From contig NZ_MSJQ01000317.1 in NCBI RefSeq assembly GCF_014596515.1, positions 1-50,534 on the forward strand: DNA of 50,534 nucleotides, read 5' to 3'. The DNA is from Streptomyces sp. CBMA156 (GTDB taxonomy: Bacteria; Actinomycetota; Actinomycetes; Streptomycetales; Streptomycetaceae). This document shows, one piece after another, positions 18,764 to 26,161 of the stretch. The notes beneath the pieces are model-generated. The model ran no database searches. It was not told the DNA's origin and saw only the letters and a program-made list of their open reading frames with translations. Position 1 is the first letter of the stretch. The number at the start of each line of letters is the position of its first letter. The position numbers and the translations under genes are program-made.

Positions 18764-19171
18764 GTGATCGGCTCTCCGGGGCTTTCGAGGCGGTATGGGC
18801 CGGCGCTGCTGGTGTGCGTGCTGCCGCTGGCCGCCTCGTGCACGGTGGGGAAGGCGCCAGACCCGCCCGTCATCGGGTCCTGGAAGGCGGGCGCCTCCTC
18901 GATCCAGCTGCTGGAAGGCGGCAAGCTCGGTGAAGTTCTCCTGTTGCCCGCCATGTGCCGTGGCGACAACTCGCCGACGGCCGTGAAGTTCACTGGTACG
19001 TGGAAGTACGGGAAGCTGCAGGACGCCGGTACTGGTGCGATAGTCCAACTAGCCTCCCTAGATGGGTACCTGAGGTGCGAGAGGTACTTTCAGTATGGCA
19101 AGGGCAATAACGGCGAGCAGCTCGGGATGACCGGAGTGGACGCCGGTCAGGAGCCGTTCGTTCGTCAGTAG
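18764..19171 (+). CDS. Putative lipoprotein
   Basis: 135 aa with a lipoprotein signal: a hydrophobic core (ALLVCVLPLAASC) ending in the lipobox LAASC, so the mature protein would start with a lipidated Cys at about residue 26. The mature part has an IGSWKAG…VKFTGTWKYGKLQD pattern reminiscent of lipocalin-like or META-type beta domains, with two more Cys. Family not recognised. GTG start with AAGGGGG upstream. It is first in a run of three lipoprotein genes (with 19190 and 20035); the next starts 18 nt after its stop and may be co-transcribed. Confidence 0.75.
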   Translation: MIGSPGLSRRYGPALLVCVLPLAASCTVGKAPDPPVIGSWKAGASSIQLLEGGKLGEVLLLPAMCRGDNSPTAVKFTGTWKYGKLQDAGTGAIVQLASLDGYLRCERYFQYGKGNNGEQLGMTGVDAGQEPFVRQ

Positions 19172-19189
19172 TCCAGGCAAGGGGGAATC

Positions 19190-19831
19190 ATGAACGGCTT
19201 CACCACGAGGCTTCGGGTCGTGCTCGCCGGCCTGCTCCTCGGCGCCTGCGCGTGTACCGGGCCGCCCGGCGGGAACGGCTCCGCGGACGACGGGGCGGCC
19301 GCCGGGGCCGGCACGGTGCTGTCCGAGCCGACGCTCCCGGAGAGCGCCAGGCAGATGATCCTGCGGACCGCCCAGGAGAAGGGGACGGCACCGGCGGGTG
19401 ACGAGTTCACGCCGGTCCGGTTCGACAACGGCTACGGGCCGGAGCTGATCTGGCAGGCGGAGCAGACCGGCGACATCTGCATGGCCTCGGACCGTGTCGT
19501 GGCCCGCAGTTGCGTGCCGCTCGCGGACATCGCCGCGCGGCGGACGCCCGGCGTCGGCACCTTCGTCGGCGCAAGCATGTTCAAGGGCGCATGGTCGGTG
19601 GTCCTGATGTCCAACGGCGAGACGGTCGACTACCTCTCGTGCCAGGGCCGGGACTTCCCGGTGCGGAAGGGCTACTCGATCCAGGTCGAGGGCGTGCGCC
19701 ACACCGTCTACACGGTGGCCATACCCAGGTACCTCCAGGGCGAGTACCGCGCGACGGTGCGGCGCGACGGTGTGCCGGCCGAGGAGCCTCTCGACCTCGG
19801 CCTGGAGAAGAGCCTCGTCGTGCCGTGCTGA
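19190..19831 (+). CDS. Putative lipoprotein
   Basis: 213 aa. The signal peptide VVLAGLLLGACAC contains a lipobox (LLGAC or GACAC). The mature protein has DICMASDRVVARSCVPLADI and DYLSCQGRDFPVRKGYSIQV, with spaced Cys residues that suggest disulphides outside the cell. No recognised domain. The ATG has AAGGGGGAATC just before it. It follows the previous lipoprotein gene by 18 nt with the same type of Shine-Dalgarno, so an operon is likely. Its function is presumably linked to that neighbour but is unknown. Confidence 0.75.
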   Translation: MNGFTTRLRVVLAGLLLGACACTGPPGGNGSADDGAAAGAGTVLSEPTLPESARQMILRTAQEKGTAPAGDEFTPVRFDNGYGPELIWQAEQTGDICMASDRVVARSCVPLADIAARRTPGVGTFVGASMFKGAWSVVLMSNGETVDYLSCQGRDFPVRKGYSIQVEGVRHTVYTVAIPRYLQGEYRATVRRDGVPAEEPLDLGLEKSLVVPC

Positions 19832-19960
19832 GACGGCGTTCCGTCGCCGGTTCTTCTGGGATTCATCGGACAGAGGGGTGTTGGTGAAGGACCTGCGAAT
19901 CGTGGTGTGGAGCCTGGCCGACGGAATGGTGGTCGTGGGCGGGCTGGGCTGGGCCGCAGG

Positions 19961-19985
19961 GCGGCCGCACCCCCGTGGTGGCCGC
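19961..19985 (+). terminator. Hairpin resembling the one after the HxlR gene
   Basis: gcggccgc pairs with gtggccgc around acccccgtg (about 8 bp with one wobble). The surrounding 30 nt nearly repeat the hairpin at 23226-23258, so this is another shared piece between the two halves of this region. The rest of 19832-20034 holds only a doubtful short frame (from 19884). Confidence 0.5.
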
Positions 19986-20034
19986 TCCGTTCCTCGCCGG
20001 GCTGTTGTTCAGGACAATGCAGGATGATGAACCC

Positions 20035-20580
20035 ATGAAACACATGGTGGTGAATCAGAGACCTGTGCCCCAGGCGCTGCTGATGGCTTCCGCCGCGGTG
20101 CTGCTCGTCTCTGGCTGTGCGTCCGGCCCGGAGGCCGGAGCGGATGGGCGTGCGGAGAACCGTCAGCAGGCCGCTGCCGCTCCGAGTCCGGCAGCGGTGC
20201 GGACGGACCTTGAGCCGTTGAAGCGCCGATTCCCGAAGCTGGGTCCGTTGTCCGAGAGCAAGTGGGTCAGCCGGATGTTGACGCTGAACTCCGTGCCGGA
20301 GGTTCCCGGGCCGACCGACGTGAGCCTGGACGGGGTGGCACACGTCGAGCCGGGGACACTGGCGGGAATCACGGCGAGCGGAGTGTGGGCGGAGAGCGCC
20401 ATCGAGTGCGGTGTCCCGAAGGAGCTCGCGGCCGAGGTGGGCGGCACGACCGGATGGCTCAACAGTCAGGCGTTCGACAGGTCGGTGACCCTGACCCGGT
20501 ACTCGGGGAGCTTCTACTTCGACCCGCGGAGCAGCCGGGTCTACTTCTGCACGGTGAACCCGGAGGTGCGGAGCGACTGA
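20035..20580 (+). CDS. Putative lipoprotein
   Basis: 181 aa. MKHMVVNQRPVPQALLMASA leads to the lipobox LLVSGC, so this is a probable lipoprotein. The mature part has a Glu/Ala-rich linker, then a domain with RRFPKLGPLSESKWVSRML, IECGVPKELAAEVGG and a Tyr-rich end (TRYSGSFYFDPRSSRVYFCT). The end recalls a family of small streptomycete lipoproteins next to toxin-like genes, but I cannot name it. ATG 20035 is chosen; ATG 20044 is also possible. Its stop codon is the exact left border of the scrambled duplication that follows. Confidence 0.7.
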   Translation: MKHMVVNQRPVPQALLMASAAVLLVSGCASGPEAGADGRAENRQQAAAAPSPAAVRTDLEPLKRRFPKLGPLSESKWVSRMLTLNSVPEVPGPTDVSLDGVAHVEPGTLAGITASGVWAESAIECGVPKELAAEVGGTTGWLNSQAFDRSVTLTRYSGSFYFDPRSSRVYFCTVNPEVRSD

Positions 20581-20917
20581 CCGGCCGCCGCGGTCCCGGG
20601 GAGGCCGGGGGGAGGGGATCAGGGGCGGGCCGCGGGCGAGGAACTCGGTGTTGGCGCGGTGGAGTCCGGTGCCGGTGGTGGTGTTGCCGGGAAAGGGGAC
20701 GAAGACCGCACCGGGCTCGTAGGCCCGGGCGAACAGCTCGGGGCGGCCGGGTCTGGGACGAGGAGCTGGTGCCGGACGGGCGCGGCCGTACGGTGCGTCC
20801 GGAGGCGGAGTGCCCGGTGGAGGTGGCGCTCGCGGCGGTGGCCGGCCGGTGGGCCACGCTGGTGCTGCGGGAGTTGATGCATGGCCCGGCCCCTCGTACG
20901 GGGAACTGCGCGAGCGG
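20578..20917 (+). pseudogene. Scrambled, deleted copy of the SnoaL/HxlR locus
   Basis: Three segments match the intact locus in the same order: 20578-20632 with 22361-22415, 20634-20750 with 22608-22724, and about 20752-20917 with 22865-23029. Between them about 192 and 140 bp of the intact locus are missing, including the SnoaL start, the HxlR start and the divergent promoter. The SnoaL part (minus strand) is therefore a fragment. The HxlR part keeps WDEELVPDGRGRTVRPE and ALAAVAGRWATLVLRELMHG, then a +2 indel, and runs in frame into the toxin-like sequence. Confidence 0.85.
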
Positions 20918-21635
20918 CCTCAGACCCGATGACTGCGGTCCGCAGTTCCAGCGCCAGCAGTGCGAAGACTCCAACATCATTCTTGAGGCAGCAGCCCGGC
21001 AGAACAAGGAAGCGGCTCGCCAGCTGTCGGAGCGGAACGCGCGTGCCAAGCAGGCGGAGCGGGATGCGAAGTGCCACGAGCTCTGCCGAACGCTCGGGTA
21101 CGACAGCGACGATTCTCCCGGGATGCAGCGGCTTCAGAAGTCGTTGGCGAGCCGGGATAACTACAAGAACAAGGATCGGCACACGGGCTATCACGGTGAA
21201 GCCAACCCGATCGAGCTCGTGAAGAGTGCCTGGAACCACGTGTACGTCAGTTTCAGTATGTGCCTAATGGGGTGCATGAACTTCTCTGTTCAGGCGGGGA
21301 CTGTTTCCATGTATGTGACTGGTGGCGCGACAGTCCCGACGATCAAGGACAAGCCGAGTCCTTTCCGATTTCGTGGCGGCGCTTTCGCCGGTTTCTCGGC
21401 GGGATGGAATACGGCCGGGCCGAAGGATAGTGCCAAGACGGTCGGGGGTGTCACCTATGCAGACGGACTGATGGGTGGGGCGTATTCGCTCGAGAAAAAC
21501 CCCAATGGGCAGTACTTCCATCAGTTCGGTTGGGCGGCGGGGCCGGGGGCGATCCAAGGGCCCCCGTTGATCGGAATTCATGCGAACATATTCAAGAGTG
21601 ACTATGGGTGGGACTATGTGAACGAGAACGACTAG
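20769..21635 (+). CDS. Chimeric ORF: HxlR remnant fused to a toxin-like C-terminal domain
   Basis: The frame continues from the HxlR remnant (GTG 20769 is one possible start) into about 240 residues unrelated to HxlR. First comes a charged helical stretch (AAARQNKEAARQLSERNARA, then AERDAKCHELCRTLGYDSDD), then a Gly-rich beta segment (CLMGCMNFSVQAGTVSMYVT, FRFRGGAFAGFSAGW, FHQFGWAAGPGAIQG) ending in DYGWDYVNEND. This looks like the exchangeable C-terminus of an RHS or similar polymorphic toxin without its N-terminal delivery part; the domain itself is not recognised. GC content here is visibly lower than in the flanks. It may be silent debris or an orphan toxin reservoir. Confidence 0.5.
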   Translation: MPDGRGRTVRPEAECPVEVALAAVAGRWATLVLRELMHGPAPRTGNCASGLRPDDCGPQFQRQQCEDSNIILEAAARQNKEAARQLSERNARAKQAERDAKCHELCRTLGYDSDDSPGMQRLQKSLASRDNYKNKDRHTGYHGEANPIELVKSAWNHVYVSFSMCLMGCMNFSVQAGTVSMYVTGGATVPTIKDKPSPFRFRGGAFAGFSAGWNTAGPKDSAKTVGGVTYADGLMGGAYSLEKNPNGQYFHQFGWAAGPGAIQGPPLIGIHANIFKSDYGWDYVNEND

Positions 21636-21722
21636 GGGTAGGTGTTGGAGCTCCTTCTTGATATGATCTCCAGGTCGGGTTCGTGTAATCACTCCTTTCC
21701 TAGTGGCTGATTTGGAGCTCTC

Positions 21723-21938
21723 GTGAAGGCCCTCGTTGCTCTGATCTTCTTGATCCCCCTATTTCTTGGGATAGCCATGGTGACGGATTATCGAGGTTTT
21801 GCGAAGTCGTTCATGCAGCCCTCCGGGAGGTCCTCCGGGGATGGACCGGTCGGCATTCACCTGGTCGTGGGGTGGGGGTTCATCGTCCTCTCGTCCGGTT
21901 CGGTCATAGGCGCGCTTGTGTCGTTCTTCGCTGGTTGA
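21723..21938 (+). CDS. Small membrane protein, candidate immunity protein
   Basis: 71 aa with two predicted membrane helices (ALVALIFLIPLFLGIAMV near the N-terminus and a second from about residue 45, HLVVGWGFIVLSSGSVIGAL), joined by a short polar loop. GTG start with GGAG 6 nt upstream. It lies 87 nt after the toxin-like ORF on the same strand and shares its lower GC content, the arrangement of a toxin C-terminus and its cognate immunity gene. Function is inferred from position only. It is closed by a perfect 18-bp hairpin. Confidence 0.6.
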   Translation: MKALVALIFLIPLFLGIAMVTDYRGFAKSFMQPSGRSSGDGPVGIHLVVGWGFIVLSSGSVIGALVSFFAG

Positions 21939-21955
21939 CCCGAATGTGATCCGCA

Positions 21956-21995
21956 GCCGAGGCCCGGCCCGTCTGAGGACGGGCCGGGCCTCGGC
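21956..21995 (+). terminator. Perfect 18-bp hairpin
   Basis: gccgaggcccggcccgtc and its exact complement flank a TGAG loop, 18 nt after the candidate immunity gene. It marks the right edge of the low-GC block. Confidence 0.85.
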
Positions 21996-22039
21996 GCGGA
22001 AGAGCCACGAAGGATCGGCAGGCCACTCTGGGAGCGGTG

Positions 22040-22074
22040 GGAGCGGCCCATCTGTTCGTCGGATGGGCCGCTCC
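22040..22074 (+). terminator. Second hairpin, 13 bp
   Basis: ggagcggcccatc and its complement gatgggccgctcc enclose a 9-nt loop. It stands 45 nt after the previous hairpin and just before the next small ORF, which then has little room for a promoter. Confidence 0.65.
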
Positions 22075-22099
22075 TCGATGTCCACCCATTGAAGGCGTC

Positions 22100-22363
22100 G
22101 TGGAGTTCCTGCCGGAGGGGCGGGTGGGGTTCGCGCGGGCGCCGGCGTACGTGTGCAGCGTTGTGGCGGAGGACAAGGCGAGGCTGACGGAGATCGAGGG
22201 GCAGCGGACGAAGTCCTTCTTCGATGATGTCGGTCCCGGGTTCTTCGTGGAGGCGAGGCAGAAGGACGACGGGGGCACGTGCAGGTTCTGGCTGACGGCC
22301 GAGGAGAACGGGAAGGACCTGTGGCTCCTGAAGAGTTCGGGCTTCTTGATGACGAAGTCCTGA
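22100..22363 (+). CDS. Small hypothetical protein, possibly a gene remnant
   Basis: 87 aa from GTG 22100 (GAAGG 5 nt upstream). It is soluble, with VEFLPEGRVGFARAPAYVCS, a charged middle and GTCRFWLTAEENGKDLWLLK; the two Cys could pair. Family not recognised. The frame is open further upstream, but that part passes through the hairpin at 22040-22074. It could be the C-terminal piece of a lost lipoprotein or a second immunity-like gene of the toxin patch. Its stop codon is the left border of the sequence duplicated at 20578. Confidence 0.4.
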   Translation: MEFLPEGRVGFARAPAYVCSVVAEDKARLTEIEGQRTKSFFDDVGPGFFVEARQKDDGGTCRFWLTAEENGKDLWLLKSSGFLMTKS

Positions 22364-22401
22364 CCGGCCGCCGCGGTTTTGGGGAGGCCGGGGGGAGGGG
22401 A

Positions 22402-22800
22402 TCAGGGGCGGGCCGTGCCGAAGGGGTTGTCGATCACGTAGTGCCAGTGGCCGGCCGGGTCGCGGCGGGCGACGTCGGTGGCGGTGCCGGTGAGGTGGAG
22501 GTCGGTGCCGGCCGGGGTGGTGCCGGTGATCTCCCAGTCGACGATGAGCAGGGCGATGTCGCCGGCCACGTAGGTGTGCCGGGGGCGGACGGTGATGGGC
22601 AGGCCGAGGGCGAGGAACTCGGCGTTGGCGCGGTGGAGTCCGGGGCCGGTGGCGGTGCTGCCGGGGGTGGGGACGAAGAGCGCGCCGGGTTCGTAGACCC
22701 GGGCGAGCAGCTCGGGGCGGCCGGAGTTGAAGGCGGCGGCGAAGGCGGCCGGGTGTTGTGCCGGGTCGGTGGTCGGGGGGAGGGTGGCGGGGTGAGTCAT
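22402..22800 (-). CDS. SnoaL-like / DUF4440 (NTF2 fold) protein
   Basis: 132 aa, the size of a single NTF2-like domain. It has HPAAFAAAFNSGRPELLARV (the A-x-N-x-x-D-type first helix), YEPGALFVPTPGSTATG, a GLHRANAEFLALGLPITVRP segment, and a WEITGTTPAGTDLHLTGTAT sheet, typical of SgcJ/EcaC/YybH-type proteins. These can be small isomerases, cyclases or ligand-binding proteins; no active-site residues can be assigned. Its start lies 24 bp from the divergent HxlR gene, which probably regulates it. A fragment of a second copy lies at 20634-20750. Confidence 0.85.
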   Translation of the reverse strand: MTHPATLPPTTDPAQHPAAFAAAFNSGRPELLARVYEPGALFVPTPGSTATGPGLHRANAEFLALGLPITVRPRHTYVAGDIALLIVDWEITGTTPAGTDLHLTGTATDVARRDPAGHWHYVIDNPFGTARP

Positions 22801-22824
22801 GCGAGCAGTGAAGACCGGCCCGGC

Positions 22825-23220
22825 GTGGGTCACCAAACGGGAAGCGACGGGCGGGGCGGCCGGGCCTGGGACGAGGAGCTGGTGCCGGACGGGCGCGGCC
22901 GTACGGTGCGTCCGGAGGCGGACTGCCCGGTGGAGGTGGCGCTCGCGGCGGTGGCCGGTCGGTGGACCACGCTGGTGCTGCGGGAGTTGATGCACGGGCC
23001 CGCCTCGTACGGGGAGTTGCGCGAGCGGCTGCCGGAGATCAGCTCCAAGGTGCTCGCCGAGCGGCTACAGGCGTTGGGGGAGCGGGAGTTGGTGGTGCGG
23101 GAGCGGCTGCGGGGCTTCCCGGTGCGGACCTCGTACCGGCTGACGCCGTCCGGGGAGGCGCTGCGGCCGTTGCTGGTGGAGCTGTACCGGACGGGTACGG
23201 TGCTGGCCGGCCACGGGTAG
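22825..23220 (+). CDS. HxlR family transcriptional regulator
   Basis: 131 aa, one winged-helix HxlR domain. CPVEVALAAVAGRWTTLVLR contains the typical N-terminal Cys and the K/RW-containing first helix. SYGELRERLPEISSKVLAER is the recognition helix region, and LVVRERLRGFPVRTSYRLTP is the wing. HxlR proteins often sense aldehydes, quinones or thiol stress through the conserved Cys. GTG 22825 is the best in-frame start in the gap; GTG 22882 would remove only the tail before the Cys. It is divergent from the SnoaL-like gene, so one operator in the 24-bp gap could serve both. A truncated duplicate lies at 20752-20917. Confidence 0.88.
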   Translation: MGHQTGSDGRGGRAWDEELVPDGRGRTVRPEADCPVEVALAAVAGRWTTLVLRELMHGPASYGELRERLPEISSKVLAERLQALGERELVVRERLRGFPVRTSYRLTPSGEALRPLLVELYRTGTVLAGHG

Positions 23221-23225
23221 GCGGG

Positions 23226-23258
23226 GCGGGCGGCCGCACCCCCGTGGCGGCCGCCCGC
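23226..23258. terminator. Perfect 12-bp hairpin between convergent genes
   Basis: gcgggcggccgc and its complement flank acccccgtg. It serves the HxlR gene (plus) and the hydrolase gene (minus) from both sides; a near copy is at 19961-19985. Confidence 0.75.
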
Positions 23259-23270
23259 GCCGTACCGGGT

Positions 23271-24512
23271 CTACGGGTGGTACACGACCTCGGGGAAGGC
23301 GGGCGACGGTCCGTCGAGCAGGTCGCCGCAGTGCCGGCCCCGCAGGTGGAGGTCGAAGAAGGCGCGCGGGTAGGCCTGTTGGACGCGGATCCCGCGCTGG
23401 GGGTCGAGGGTGCCGACCTTGGACCGGATCTGCTCCTCGGTCATGCCGAGCAGCCGGCCCGCCTGGGGGATCAGCGTCATGTTGTCGCCGTACGAGGAGT
23501 GCATGGCGCCGGTGGCCTGGACGTCGAGGCGCCAGCCGCGCAGGTGGCCCCAGAAGGTTTCGGCGTACGGGTTGGTGGCCCGGGCGAAGTCGGCGGTCAT
23601 CATCATGAAGGGCCGGTCGATGTCGGTGGTGATGGCGGGGTTGGAGGCCATCGGCCCGTCGATGGCGAGCCCGGCGCGGATGCGTCGGTCGGCGACCAGG
23701 GCGAGGGCGGTGCCGGTGCCGCCCTTGGACCAGCCGAAGGCGCCGATGTTCCGCGCGTCCAGGCCGCCGGGCAGACCGGCCGGGAGGGTGCGTCCGTCGA
23801 CGTCGGGGTTGCGGCCGTTGGCGAGGTCGACGACGCGGTCGAGCAGGAAGAGCAGGTCGGCGGCGTAGTCCCGCGGGTACAGCCCCGGGGCGGCGGCGTC
23901 CCGGGTGACGACCGTCCCGTCCGGGAACTCGGTGATGCCGTCGTGGGTGTGGTCGACGGTGACGACGGCGAAGCCGTGGCTGGCCAACTCCTGGACCACG
24001 ATGGTGTGGTCGGCCCGGTGGCTGCCCGCGCCGTGCGAGTAGAGGACGACGGGCAGCGGCCGGCCGGACCGGTGGACGGGGGCGCCCTGGTGGCTCGAGG
24101 TGAGCGGGGCGAGGGAGAGGGGGAGCGGGAATCCGACGTCGTCGAGGAAGGCCTTCAGGGCGCCCTCGGTCATCCAGGGGGCGAGCGGGTACGACGCGGC
24201 GTCGGCGGTCCTGGCCGGGTACCAGACGGTGGCCATCAGCTCGCGGTACCGTCCGGGCCTGGCGTTCGGGTCCGGCCGGGACTCGTCGCGCAGGTGCAGC
24301 GGCACCATGCCGACCGGGAAGGGGCCGGTGGGCGTGGGCAGGGTGAGCCGTCCAGGCGTGGCGGTGGACGAGGACGGAGCGGCGGAGGGCGTGGGAGCGG
24401 CCGAGGCGGGGAGGGCGAGGCCCAGCGGCGCGGCGGCGCCCAGCGCGAGGGCGGCGCCCAGCATGCGGCGGCGCGTCGGTCCGGTGTGGGGTGCGATCGG
24501 CGTGGTGTCCAT
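23271..24512 (-). CDS. Tat-exported alpha/beta hydrolase (PAF-acetylhydrolase/lipase-like)
   Basis: 413 aa. A twin-arginine signal (PTRRRMLGAALALGAAAPLG, cleavage after ASA near residue 40) predicts secretion. The alpha/beta hydrolase core shows VVLYSHGAGSHRADHT (oxyanion loop), the Ser nucleophile in FGWSKGGTGTALAL (GxSxGG), LAIDGPMASN (possible acid) and a C-terminal His region (GAMHSSYGDN). The layout and sequence resemble platelet-activating-factor acetylhydrolase isoform II and related actinomycete esterases, so it likely cuts acyl esters of phospholipids or triglycerides outside the cell. The ATG at 24512 starts the signal exactly; a longer frame upstream is not needed. It lies just after a secreted PI-PLC gene on the same strand. 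Confidence 0.85.
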   Translation of the reverse strand: MDTTPIAPHTGPTRRRMLGAALALGAAAPLGLALPASAAPTPSAAPSSSTATPGRLTLPTPTGPFPVGMVPLHLRDESRPDPNARPGRYRELMATVWYPARTADAASYPLAPWMTEGALKAFLDDVGFPLPLSLAPLTSSHQGAPVHRSGRPLPVVLYSHGAGSHRADHTIVVQELASHGFAVVTVDHTHDGITEFPDGTVVTRDAAAPGLYPRDYAADLLFLLDRVVDLANGRNPDVDGRTLPAGLPGGLDARNIGAFGWSKGGTGTALALVADRRIRAGLAIDGPMASNPAITTDIDRPFMMMTADFARATNPYAETFWGHLRGWRLDVQATGAMHSSYGDNMTLIPQAGRLLGMTEEQIRSKVGTLDPQRGIRVQQAYPRAFFDLHLRGRHCGDLLDGPSPAFPEVVYHP

Positions 24513-24653
24513 GCGCGGAACGCTGTCACGGGCGGCGGATCGGCGGCATCGGCCCGCCGGTTGATCCTCCGTCACCTGGCATTGGCCCACGGATGTACAT
24601 CCCCGGGCTGATGTGCGAGGGATGCGGGAGGGCAGGGGAGGGGCCGGCGCCGC

Positions 24654-25619
24654 TCACACGGCGTTCTTGTCGATCAGCATCCGCAGCACGTTGACGTGGA
24701 AGTCCGGGAAGTCCATCGGCACGATGCCGAACCGGGCGCGCTGCTCGGTACGGGCGCTGAGGTAGGGGTACACCGTCCGGTCCATCAGGGACTGCGAGCT
24801 GCTCTTGGGCCAGTAACCACCGGCGTAGGAGAGGAAGTTGACGAACATCTTCGGGTAGCCGGGGTTACGGAAGGCCTTGTCGAACTGGGCCGTGATGTAC
24901 TGCCCCTTCGTCCCCAGCGGGTCGATTCCGCCGGTCTGCCAGACGTCCTGGGTGTCGAAGTGAGCGTTCTCGCCGCTGGACCAGTCGATCAGGCCCCACG
25001 GATTGGCGAAGTCGGCGAGCAGGACGACCTTGCCCCGGGCGGTGGCGAGGGCGGGCCAGCCGTGGAAGTGGAACAGGCCGCGGTAGCCGAGCCCGTCGAG
25101 GTAGTGGTTCACCCGCCGCATGAACTCGGCGTCGTCCAGCGCCTGGCCGCCCGCCCGCTCGTTGCGCAGGCGCATCAGGACGGTCTCGCCGGGGTGTGCG
25201 CGGAGGAAGGACCGGCACTGGTCGAGCACGTCCTGGAGCCGGAGGTGCTGGTAGTTGTCGGCGTGGTAGATCCCGAGTTCGTCGGGCGCGCCCTGGAGGC
25301 CGTTGCAGCGGATGTCGAGGAAGCGGACGCCCTCGGTCAACTGCTGGGGGACTCCCCAGTTCTGGGTGTGTGACCACTCGGTGCCGTAGGCCGGGTTCTC
25401 GCAGCAGGAGTCGTGGGTGCCGGGGATGGTGAGGTCGAGCAGGGAGAGGCCGCCGTCCAGCCGGCTCATCCAGTCGCCGGTCGGCAGTCCGCGCGGGGTG
25501 GCGGCGCCGGCGGCGGCCCGGGCGGTGCCCGGCAGGGCGGTCGGCAGGGTGAGGCCGGAGGCGAAGGCGGCGCCGGTGCCCGCGCCCCACTTGAGAAGAT
25601 CACGACGTGCGATGCCCAT
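24654..25619 (-). CDS. Secreted phosphatidylinositol-specific phospholipase C
   Basis: 321 aa, typical for a bacterial PI-PLC with a Tat signal (ARRDLLKWGAGTGAAFASGL, cleavage after ARA near residue 36). The PI-PLC X domain shows the first catalytic His in DLTIPGTHDSCCENP, DIRCN (Asp/Arg pair), the second His in GIYHADNYQ, then LMRLRNER. PI-PLCs cleave phosphatidylinositol into diacylglycerol and cyclic inositol phosphate outside the cell. The ATG at 25619 has GAGGAGC 8 nt upstream; an in-frame ATG 16 codons earlier would only extend the N-terminus. About 140 bp separate it from the downstream hydrolase gene; joint expression as an extracellular lipid-degrading pair is possible. Confidence 0.92.
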   Translation of the reverse strand: MGIARRDLLKWGAGTGAAFASGLTLPTALPGTARAAAGAATPRGLPTGDWMSRLDGGLSLLDLTIPGTHDSCCENPAYGTEWSHTQNWGVPQQLTEGVRFLDIRCNGLQGAPDELGIYHADNYQHLRLQDVLDQCRSFLRAHPGETVLMRLRNERAGGQALDDAEFMRRVNHYLDGLGYRGLFHFHGWPALATARGKVVLLADFANPWGLIDWSSGENAHFDTQDVWQTGGIDPLGTKGQYITAQFDKAFRNPGYPKMFVNFLSYAGGYWPKSSSQSLMDRTVYPYLSARTEQRARFGIVPMDFPDFHVNVLRMLIDKNAV

Positions 25620-25819
25620 GGTGCGGCTCCTCGGGTCCGGTCGGTCGTCGGTGGCGTGCGCTGCCATCGTGGAGCACGCGGGCCATTATTTGACAGGTTC
25701 GCGACGTGAAGATCCTGGGCCGGGCCGGGGCTCCGCTGCCGTCCGTAGCGGCCCAGGCCCGGCCCGGGTCGGGTGAAGATCGAAATGCGTGGACGGCCGC
25801 CGCCCGCCACGGTGGGACC

Positions 25820-26086
25820 GTGGCCTCGATCGTCGTCCTCTTCGAACTGGCCCCGGACCAGACCCTCGGCCCCGAGGGTGTCGGGCCGGGCGTGGTCTCC
25901 GTGCACGTCGCCGGACAGGACCCGGACGTCCCGGAGGACCCGCAGGCGCGGACCCTGTGCGGGCTGGACACCGCTCCGATGGAGCACTCCCACTACCGCC
26001 CCGTCCGTCCGGGCGAGCCGTGGTACCCGCCCGAGCTGGAGCAGCAGCGCTGCCGGCTCTGCGAGGCGGCGCTGCGGCGCCTGTGA
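25820..26086 (+). CDS. Small Cys-containing protein, possibly zinc-binding
   Basis: 88 aa from GTG 25820 (an in-frame GTG at 25706 would add 38 unconvincing residues). It begins MASIVVLFELAPDQ, contains TLCGLDTAPMEHSHYRPVRP and ends QQRCRLCEAALRRL. CxLD, HxH and CxxC could make a treble-clef-like zinc site. I have the impression that similar small proteins are common in streptomycetes, but I know no function. Shine-Dalgarno weak. It stands alone, divergent from PI-PLC and convergent with the methyltransferase gene. The 200 bp before it hold a gggccggg/cccggccc inverted repeat and nothing else clear. Confidence 0.6.
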   Translation: MASIVVLFELAPDQTLGPEGVGPGVVSVHVAGQDPDVPEDPQARTLCGLDTAPMEHSHYRPVRPGEPWYPPELEQQRCRLCEAALRRL

Positions 26087-26161
26087 ACCGGCCCCGTGTT
26101 GTCCGGTGCCGCTCCGTTCCGGGCGGTGTCGTGGGCGCGGTCAGGGCCGGCGGCCGGCGGG

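Noticed and set aside
19884..20027. Small ORF between lipoprotein genes
   Set aside because: It passes through the hairpin at 19961-19985, lacks a Shine-Dalgarno and ends in an Arg/Gly-rich stretch; more likely intergenic.
20578..23029. Insertion sequence as the cause of the duplication
   Set aside because: No transposase gene, terminal inverted repeats or target-site duplications were seen; the pattern is a segmental duplication with internal deletions.
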